Positions 26,001 to 37,292 of a DNA stretch of 64,000 nt are shown piece by piece. Origin of the DNA: Glandiceps talaboti (lineage: Eukaryota > Hemichordata > Enteropneusta > Spengelidae). Location: positions 7,953,598-8,017,597 of the forward strand of contig NC_135560.1 of the NCBI RefSeq assembly GCF_964340395.1, read 5' to 3'. Position 1 is the stretch's first letter. Every line of letters begins with the position of its first letter. Under the pieces are notes generated by a model. It saw only the letters and a program-made list of their open reading frames with translations. It searched no databases and was not told the DNA's origin. The position numbers and the translations under genes are program-made.

Positions 26001-29000
26001 GGCATCAAAACTGTAAAAAAATATATATAGTGAATTGAAAATTTCAAAGCAATTCACAGATATCTTTTTTCTTTTTTCTCCTCCAACCAATTCATAATAT
26101 TTAAGGTCTTTCAGTTAGAGACATAGAAATAATCAGGATTTAATGAAATATAGATCAAATCTACCATGGGAGCTAGTCCAGATCATTCACATTTTTGTAT
26201 GAAAGTGATCGAATTACAGAGTTGTTTGAATTATGGCTGTATTTATGATATCCATTATGGCCTCCAGATAAAGAATACTGAATGAGAAAGAGATGACTCT
26301 CAGTGAAAAACTTGAAGTTAATGGAAACTCAAAACTTATGAATATGAAAGTGAATTACAGATATGTTTGAATTATGGTTGTATTAATGATATTCATAGAG
26401 CCTTCAGAGAAGGAATATCGAATTAGAAAGAAATATTAAAGTGAGAAACTCAAGGTTAATGGAAACATGTTCATTTGAATTTTAATATGAAAGTGAATAA
26501 CAGATTTGTTTGAATTATGGCTGTATTAATGTTATTTATTTGTTAATTTATTTATGAAGGCAAGGCATACAGAAAATGATTTTTCTTGTAAATGAGATAA
26601 AATATAACAAATGTACACTAGATCATATAGACACTTCACAGGTCTATCCCGATTAGATATACACAAAATAAGCAAAAATAAAATTAAAAATAAATAACAA
26701 AAAACCAAACACAGATAGCCATAGATTGATCTCTGGAGAAAGTACTTGCTACGTACTGACGGATGGTCAGACAGACAGACAGAGACAGACAGACAGACAA
26801 ACAGTAAGTCAGTCAGTCAGTCAGTCAGACAGACAGGCTGGCGTACCTACCTACGTTAAAAAGAAGGAAAAAAGAAAAAAAGAATGCCAGAGATGCATCC
26901 GTCATTAAGAAACTTGAAATGAATGGAAATTCATAATAATTTCAATATGAAAGTGAATTAGAAAGTTGTTTTGAATTACTAAGCTAGTATTTGTATTATT
27001 ATATATCCATAGGGCCTCCACAGAAGGAATGCTGAATTGGAGAGAGATAGAGATGAATCCGTCAGTGAGAAACTTGAAACCATCCGGAAGAGGGAAAGGC
27101 TCCAGGGAAGGTAAGTCTAGCAATGAAAAGAGAGATGAAATATCGATTTTGTTCTTGCAAATCCGGAAATTGGTGATTCTGTGTTTACAAAGTCTATATT
27201 AATATTTATTTACCAGCGATGAGTCAACTGTACAATTAAGTTTGCTGAATTAGATTTTTTATTTTTAAGTTAAAAGGCTGCAGTTTTATTTTTTGTTGAT
27301 ACTGCTCGGCTAGTTTTATTTGAAACGTGCAATTCTATGAAATGACTATGAATGAACAATGCAATAAATACATGCTCCACAGATATATACAAAGAACAAT
27401 CTATAGTTATGCATAGAGTTAAATCAATATTAATATATTAAAATTAAGTTTTAGTTTGCGGATTTTTTTAGTCAACTTTCCAGCGTGACTGCAAGATTCA
27501 TTAATAACAAGTAAAACGAGCTAACAGATCATTCAACAAATGTATGCTGTCAAGGAGAGCAGAACAGAAAGAGCCATGCATTACTATGTTGTGTCGCTCC
27601 ATGAGAGGGGTTGACCAATGTGTGAGTCTAGCGATTCATAGTGACAAGGGCCCCTAATAGGTCACGAGTATATTCGTTGGCTGAACGAAGAAAAATATTG
27701 GGAAATAATATCTAAATAAACTTTGATACATCACCTTCATTGGCTTTTACTACAATTTAAATCAGATAGTGGTTAGATGTTCAATATCATGTCACCAAAA
27801 ATATGCATTGATTTATTAGAAATATATATTGTAGCATTTCATGGGGTATATTAGACTGTCGACAGTCATTCATGCCTTTTTTGCTACGTTTCAGCTAAAA
27901 CAAAGTTAAATCTGTAGCAGTGAATACTAACGCGTACTGATAGGAAACTGTGAGTGCCTGACCGACACTCGTTGTGATGTTGCTAAATAATCAGTACACA
28001 GTTATAGTATTGCTCCAGATCGGAGCTAGGCGACGACTTTAGTTTCAGATAAAACGTAGCCAAAAAGGCTGTCAGCAGTCTAGGGGTATATGATAAAACC
28101 TTTACAACTCAAATATGGGTTTGGTGGACTTCAAACAAATCATATGAATTACATTAAATCTTTTTGTGTATTTGACACTTTCTTTGATTCTTAAGTTGTT
28201 ATGCAAACAATTCATAATTATTAAAGTGGTACAAATTGAGTTTATAAACCTTTTACTCAACTGTAAATACTTGCATGAAATCTCAATAAAACTATAAATT
28301 ATCATGTATTAATGTCAATGCATGCCTTCTATGACATTAATAATTGCCTTCTGGCGTTGTTAGAACTGTAGAATGGATTCCTCGACATTTTTTGATACAT
28401 ATAAAAAATTATGTCATCAGTTCATTTATGATGTTATATCTTGATACCTGGTTTGAGTTCAGTCAATTACAAGTGATAGTTGTGTATGTCTTAATAAGTA
28501 GAATACTATGAGTGACTTACTGTGCAACATAAATCTCCACCCCCCACCCCCCACCCCCCCACCCCCCGAAATGTATAAACTCAGCTTGTGCCCTATTAAA
28601 TTCAGTTTATAGAAATTCCTTTCAGTTATTTAGTAGTGTGTTCAACAAGGTCAAACATTTATAATATGATTAAAAATATTCTGATACTGGTATGTTTTTA
28701 TTTAAAAAAATTTATGTGTTAATTGCTTTAATCCTAACTGTTATACAAACAATTTATATCAATTATATTTAAATAGTTTATATTGATTTATTTGGTAATT
28801 TCTTTAACAAGGTTTGGCAATTTATAGTAAAATAAATGATTCTGGTACTGGTAACGTTACCCACCTATTATTGAATTTTTAGGTTTGAAGAAATTGTCAA
28901 ATGAATTAAAATAAATTGTTTTTCATCTAATTCATATAAATTGTTTGTGTAACAAGTTTAGAATTGAACGATTCCAAATAAATTCAAACAAACTGTATCA

Positions 29001-30483
29001 ATCTAATTCAAACAAATTATCGGCATAAATATTTTATGATTAAAGAAATCACCAATTTATATGAAATCGACTTTTGATTTATTCATAGTGTTCAGTTGGT
29101 ATAATAAATTTAGGATTGAAGAAAGTACCGAATACATTTTTTTTTTAAAACTTTTAATTTGACTCATATTAATTGTTCAAATTTTGTAGAATTGAGGAAC
29201 TTGACCATGAGCTGAAGACAATGAGACTATCCCATAATGCTCTACAGGCTGAACAGAGAAAGAGAGAAATGATTGTAGAACAAACACATCAAGCACTAAG
29301 TATGCTGGAAGCTGAAAACACAAATGCACAAAAGGTAGGCAAACAAGTTATTACAGGTATGTAAACAAGTTATTACAGGTATGTAAACAAGTTATCACAG
29401 GTATGTAAACAAGTTATCACAGGTATGTAAACAAGTTATCACAGGTATGTAAACAAGTTATTACAGGTATGTAAACAAGTTACCACAGGTATGTAAACAA
29501 AGTTATTACAGCTATGTAAGCAAAGTTATTACAGGTATGTAAACAAGTTACCACAGGTATGTAAACAAGTGACCACAGGTATGTAAACAAGTTATTACAG
29601 GTATGTAAACAAGTTATCACAAGTATGTAAACAAGTTATTACAGGTATGTAAACAAGTTAGTGGATCGCAAAAGCCAGCAGGATTTGTCTAGACGTATCA
29701 GTCATCTATATTTCAAATCAATTGAAAATCAAGTCTTCCATGTCACATAGAAATAATTTTCTTTTGATATGTGAGGAAAAGTAAATATTAATGGAATATC
29801 ATCATCCGGTACAATACAGTGACATAGGGAGAACGATGTCAAACTTTAAAATCCAGATAAAGAATCACCATATCTTCATTATAAAGTCATATGTATGCTG
29901 CTTACATCTGCAATCTTTAAATTTTCAACATACATGTATTTCAGACTAGAGAAACTATGCTGAAAGAGGCTGCAGCACTAAGGGAAACACTTCAGATGGC
30001 CAAAGCTAAATGTGAAAAATTGGAACTAGAAAATCAAGAATTGGAAAGGATTAGAGAGGTAAGGTTGTGAAGTAATAATAATGTATGAATTGATATGATA
30101 TTTCAATTACAGGTAAAAATATCATATAAAAAAAAAACAGAGGAAAATAAGTACTGTACTATAGACTACTGTGTGTATATTTTAAAGTGTGTTTATGATT
30201 GCTTAATATTGTGTAGATATCAAATTTAATAATTGATATTGATAAATACAAATACATTCACTATTTTACAAGAAAACTATTTGACTACTGCATTTATGTT
30301 TTGTGTATTAAAAGTTGCTTTGTGTGTATGTATGTATGTATGTATGTATGTGTGTGTGTGCGTGCGTGTGTGCATGCGTGCATGTATGTATGTATGTATG
30401 TGTGTACATTGTATGTGTGTGTATGTATGTGTCTGTCTATGTATGTATGTATGTATGTATGTATGTATGTATGTATGTATGTA

Positions 30484-30514
<31 letters not shown>

Positions 30515-30908
30515 ATGTATGTATGTATGTATGTATGTATGTATGTATGTGTATGTGTGTGTGTGCATTTGTGCTCACCCTTATGATAACTTGGGTCAAC
30601 TATAGTCTATATGTGTGTATATGTGTGTGTTTAAATGCTCATTTGATTGTTATATTTTCTATTTGTTTGTTTTTACCATTTAGGGAAGGGAAAATTTAGC
30701 CAGCAAGCATGCAGCATTGGCAAGTGAAGTGTCTGAGATTAAGCAGACAAAAGAAGAGTTGCAGAGACAGGCTGAAGTGTTGGATAGAGACCATCAACGA
30801 ATTAAAGAGGTAGGTATACTGTATGGATAATGTATGGTATTATGTAGCTTGAACAGTGAAAGATCATAATAGTAAAGTAGTTGTAGTTATAACAGTGCAT
30901 GGAATCGC

Positions 30909-30959
<51 letters not shown>

Positions 30960-33900
30960 TCAAAGGTGGGGATTGTGGTGGTGGTGGTGGTGGTGGTGGT
31001 GGTGGTGGTGGTGGTGATAATGATGATAATGATGGTCATCCTATTGTGCTATTGTTTTTAGTTGTTAATTTCTGAAACTAAGACATAAAGAAAACTCACT
31101 AATTCGTCACATCTACTCCAATCACCAAATAACATCTTAGTATTTCATAATGTGAGTCAATACCATTGAAACAGATTTCATGTAAAACTGAAATTGTAAT
31201 ATCGAAAAGAAGTAATTTTATGTTTTGACCTTTACATCTATTTTTCACATGAAAAAAAGAAATTAAATGATAGACCCTCTACGTTCTGGAGGGTCTATGA
31301 TTAAACATGGTATACTGATTTGACTAACTTTTACAGGAGAGGGACCAGTTCCAGAAGAAAGCCTTGCAGTTAGAACAGAGTTCAACAGATGTTAGCTCAA
31401 AGTTGGCCAGTTGTAATGCAGAGAAGGAAAGACTGTATCAGGATAAAGTTGAACTTGAGCAAAGACTTCAGCATCTGACTTCAGAAAGAGAACATTTATT
31501 TAAGGCCAAGTACACCTCAGAACAACAGTACGGAGGACTACAAACGGAACTTGCCCAAACCAAATCACAACTAGAAAGAAAAACAGAGGACCTTGAGAGA
31601 ATTGAAGAAGAACTGAGTGCAGTCAAAAAAGTGAGTTGAATCAAAAGAAAATGATGACACCATTAGATGAAATGCTGTAATTATATTGCTAGGATTATCA
31701 CTGCTAGTGATACTGACAATGCAATGTGATTTTTGGTTTTAAAAAAATATGAGAACTTTCCATTTTCTGTTGTGTATTAGAGTGTATATATGCAAATGAG
31801 GTATTCACATGCAGATTTCAGCACCTAAGCTTCAATATTCTATACATTTGTCTGTATTATATTGGCGTGTAGATATTGTATACATTTGTTTATTTATATT
31901 GGAGTGTATATATGCAAATTAGCTATTTCACATGCAGATTTCAGCATCTAAGCTTCAATATTCTATACATTGCTGTGTAGGTTGGTGAGGTGTTGTCAAG
32001 TGAGATGGCAAATGCTAAAATTCAGATGGAGAAAGCTCAAGAACAGACCAGACGTCTACAATCAGAGAAAAGACTAGCTGCACAACAACAGACATTCCAA
32101 GAAGATGAAATCAAGAGAATTAATTCAGAAAAAGATATACTTACTCAGGTAAGTTGTCTAGGTCAAGATGATGTGGTTTATGTCAGCTAAACAGTTGTTG
32201 TAATATTATTGATGTTGTTCAGAAATTAGTTTATCATCATGTGCAAACTGGGATATGATATTACGTTGATTTAGTGGTCAAAAAGATAATAATGTCATAA
32301 TTGCAGCAAAGTTGGTCACAAAACCATCCAGATTTCCTGTAAAATCACTTGCCTCCAGTTATGATCTTGCGTCTTTCTTGTGATATTTGTCAATATCCTC
32401 AGTAACCATGTTCAGCAGATCAGTAAAATGTAGTAATAAGAAGTACTTGTACCATGACTAAGGTTTCTTCTGTTATTACTTACGAGTAATGTTTTTTGTC
32501 AAATTTGTTTTGAAGCATTTTCTTTATATTCTTAGTTTATTTTTGTTGCAGCTAATTGTTTTAGTAATGAATTCACACTTCTTTTGTTTTCTTTGGCAGG
32601 CCATAGAGACACTTAAAGACGAACACCACAAAGACAAACAGGAAGTGAATGCACAGAATGCCAAACTGAAAGAAATGATGAGAGAACTACGTGGCGAAAA
32701 GAACCGTTTACAAACTCGAACCCAAGAACTAGAAACAGTTAGTAAATCTGATTTATTTTTGTGCAAGACCTGTTGTTGTAATACGAACTGTTTTCATCAT
32801 TCTTATAATTTTGACTCACCTATGTTATTGTAATTTAATATAGTGGTTTAACCCTTTCACCACCAAGATGTGAACATTCCACAAATATGCAATTTGTTGA
32901 CAATTAAATTCATACTGTCTACATATGGACATCAAGGCAATGTACTCTGCACCATCTAATCACTGACTCATAGACTGGTAAATCAGATTAGGACCATTTC
33001 CAATTAATGTAGAACGTGTTTCGGAGAAAAAAAAATCTTCAAACTTTTGCTGTTACTTTGTTCAAGGAAACTACAATCTGTTCTCAGTTAAAATCATTAA
33101 AAAAAATTTGGGGTCACCGTACAAATTTTTGAAATACCATAGAAGTCATTTCAAATTTAATTATTTTAGAATCCAATATGGCCACCGAATACCTAATATG
33201 GGAAAATTAAAAAAATGTTGATTTCTTTGAAAACAAGACAGTGAACCCCCAAATTTCTTTCTGAATGTCAAAAGGACCAGAAACAAGCTTTCATGTGTGG
33301 AGAGAATTGAAGAAATTTAATTTTCAGGGAAATGTGTCCCTGAGGTGTGTTCTACCTTAATGTTTGTTGTATTTTTCAACCTGCAAATGCACAAGTTAAA
33401 AACTACAAAAGCATGCAGAGAAATCTCAATTTTAAATTATTTTTTCTAATTAAATCCATCATTACACCAATCTTGTGTTTTGTTCTCAGAAATTACAGAG
33501 AGCCAACGAGGAAATAAAACAGAATGTTTTACATCAACAAGATGAAGTTGGAGAATGGAAGAACACAAGTGAAAGATTGACAGATACAATTAATAGAAAA
33601 GAAAGTGAAATCATTGCATTATCTAACAAACTACAAGAAGCCAATGATAAGGTGAATCTAATTTACATATTAAGTAAAATGGGATGATGATGAACATAAT
33701 ACTAATATACATATTAAGAATAAAGCAAGTGGTAATTTATAGTCTAAGACATATTTACATATTAAGTAAAAGCAGATGATGAACACAATACTAATTTGCA
33801 TATTAAATAAAAGCAGGTGATCAGTGAAAGGCTAATATAAATATTGGAAATCTGGTAATGGTAATTAAAATCATAAGTAAAAGCAAGTGATAAGTGAAAG

Positions 33901-36900
33901 TCTGAATTTGATACATGTTCAGAACACTATGTCAATATTTGTATTGTTTTGATACAGAATGCCCAGTTGAGAACAGAAACCCAGTCCTTACAGACAAAAC
34001 TTGAGCAATTGATGGAGGCAAGGGAAGATGTCGAACTCTTACAAGTTGAGAATAAACGACTTACACAGGAACATGCTGAGGACCAACAAGTCATCCATCT
34101 ATTAGAAATGCAGAAAAATATACTGTCTAAGAATAATGTAAGTAGTCTATGTGGTGGAAAGGTATTGTATTACTACTCAGGCAATGGAGGTTTCAGTTTA
34201 TGAAGATAGACACACAAACTAAAACCATTGTTGATCAATGTGATTACTCAAATCTAATCACCCTGTGGTCAAGATAGTATAAACATTGGAAGTCCCCAAA
34301 ATGTACACTGTGCAAGACCATGGAAGTCATCAGAAATATGCCCCTTCTGTGCTTTTTTTACTCAAGTCATAATACTTAACATTATAACCTTGATTATGTT
34401 AAAATGACTTTGATGTTGATGTATGCTTTCTATAGCATGACAATTGTCTTCTGATGTTTAAATAGTTTATTGCATAGTAGGGATTTCTTGAACTCTTTTG
34501 GTACGTATAGTAAATTATGTCATTGAATCATTTATAAATTATATCTTAATACGAGGTTTGAGTTCAGTTAATTGCAATTGGTGACTAAGTGTTCTCCAGT
34601 AAGTACAATACTGTGAGTACCTTGCATCATAAAACTACACCCAAATTTGTTTAAACTCAGCTTGTGCCAATGTCCATTCAATAGCTGATATCTACATAGC
34701 TTTAGTTTGTGTCTATCTTTGTAAACCGAGACCTTGATTACTAGAGTCAATTGTTGATTTCTGCGTCAAGTTGATAAACCTGTGAATGAAGAAATATATA
34801 AAGTAATGTACAATTTGTAAAATAAGTTTCTGAAATTTTGGAGGAATGTTTTGGAATCCTGCTTTCTAGGTTCACAAAATTCACTGTTAATCATGATGTA
34901 GTAATGAATGAATGAATTTGTTCTTTTCTTCACTAGCCGGCTGTAAGTCCTAGGTTTACTCAGGAACAGTTACAGGCTCAAGTAGACCACCTGAAGGCTG
35001 AACTAGAATTAGCTCAGTAAGTACAAGTCAGACATTTTTAGAGTGTTAAGTAATGTTAACGTTATTGAAACTTGAATGTGTTTTTCAACATGTATGCACC
35101 ATTGTATTCTTTCAAAGTGATACTGTTTTGTCAGTCAAAATAAGTTGAAAAGTTCTCAAACTTATTAACAATATTATTTTTTTACTTTTATTCTACTGTA
35201 TTCATGCTATGAGTGATCTCTACTGAGGTTTCCCAGATATTTCCAGAGTTACTCACCAAAAGCATTGTACAAGATATGGAACAAATTTTACCAGATTTCC
35301 CTTCTCTGTCACCAAAGCTCCAAAACCTAAAAAACACAAACCTCAACTTTTGTCTTATTTAGGGACAAAGCAAGAGATCTGACTGATCAATTGACACGTA
35401 TGAAGAGATCGTCCATGACAGAACTGGACAGTATATACAGTACTAGTGATACACCAAGGAGAAGATCTGTTGGATTGGATCCGTATGAAAAACTAAGTCA
35501 ACTAGAAGAGGAAATATCTAGACTTAGAGAAATGAATAAATTATTATCAGAAAGACTTAGTAAGGTAAGATGCAATCTGATTAAAATCAGATGTAGTGTA
35601 CACTAGTTATTTCTTTTTGGCTGTTATGTTTACTGTCATTTGTTCTTTTGTGAGCACTCGTTACGTCCATCTGACATAATACCATAGGTTTTCCCAAACA
35701 CAATCTCATACTTACGAGTAGCCAGCCAGAATCTGTCTTACAATATAACACTAATGTTCAAAATTAAAAGAAAGAGAATAACCAAACAATAACATCGTTG
35801 TCTGCGTTCTGTGCTCGTACTCTTTTTGAACAGAGCACTGTACCCATAGGTTTCGTCATATTACGCGTTTTCATTGGTTGAGTGAATTCACTCAGCACTC
35901 TCGTCTGGCTTGGAAAAACCTATGGTATTGTGTCAAATGTATGTAACTAGCACTCACAAAAGAACAAACGATAGTAAACGTAACAGCCAAAAAGAAATCA
36001 TGAAGTGTACTCTACATCGGATTTTAATTAGATTTATAGGTAAGACGTGAAGAAGAATACACTTCTATGACTTATTTCAGAAAAATGAAAAGAAACGTGT
36101 TTTGTTGAAATTTTGTTACAAAAGTCACAACAGGAATGATTTCTCTTGTATCTTCATTGTGTTATAGTTCTAACAGAAACATGTTATTTTTTTCAATTTG
36201 TTTCATAAAAAGACAAACCCTTAGTTTCATTCATCTGAAGTATATTGCCCAGTATGATCTCAGATTCTTGGGTCAGCTAATTCATAAATCTCTCACATTT
36301 GTAAACTGTAATGCATCCAAATTGCCTGTTTGTCAATCTAAAACAACTTTGTGAGTTTGACAGAATGTAGTTAACACATCAGACCTAAAACAATTTTTGT
36401 TAGCAAATCCTTTGACTGGTAAAGAATGAATTCAACTTTATGTTCAAATTATTTATGGCCCACACTTCTGGTCTGAATGCTGTCCCAAACAGCGCCCTCA
36501 GTGGCCAAACTATTCAACCTTTTGTTTTTTTCTGATCACTCGAATATGGTATATTGGTTTTACTTATTTCTTTTCTTCAGGCTGATACAGAACTGAGGGC
36601 CAAAGCACAGCAGGAACCAATCCGTCTAAACGTGTCTTCCATTACTCCTGAAAGTGGCCCTTGTGAGAAATGCCATGACTTAGAGGACCAAAACACTAAA
36701 CTACGTAACATCAACAAACTACTGAACTCTAAAGTAGAAAAGTTAGAAAATGAAAATGATGAGTTGAGATATGCAGCACCCCTTGGAGAAGTGGTACCAC
36801 AAGTAGAGTATGATAGGTATGGAGAATTATTGAAGGTTTCACTATCATCAGAGTATATTCACACACTGGTATTTGCACTGTACATGAATCAAAATTGCAT

Positions 36901-37239
36901 CTATGATATTCATATTCAGTGAACTCAACATTTGCATGTACATTTATTGATAGATGAAGTTGTTTTTTCTTTCCTTTTTCTTTATTTCTGTGTTTTCTTG
37001 TCAAAGTAAATGAGAAAATAACAATATAGTCATGATATCACCATATTTTTTAGTCCCAATGGGTAATGCCTCAATTAAGGTAGCTATTGCATTGTGGGGT
37101 TTTGATTATTTGAATCTTTGGGACCCAATATGGCTTGCTGTCCCCACAACAAGGCATATTTTGTCTGTAAGAATCTGACCAGGTGAAAGTGTGAAATCTG
37201 TACTTAAACCAACATTATCTGTTGCTTTCTTTCCCCTGT

Positions 37240-37292
<53 letters not shown>

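Noticed and set aside
29335-29660. CRISPR-like array of 22-bp repeats
   Set aside because: There are no spacers, the units are directly abutting, and the setting is a eukaryotic intron.
36817-36836. Later exon 15 end at AAG|GTTTCA (36836)
   Set aside because: It would give phase 0 and a stop soon after joining exon 16; the AG|GTATGG at 36816 joins in phase.
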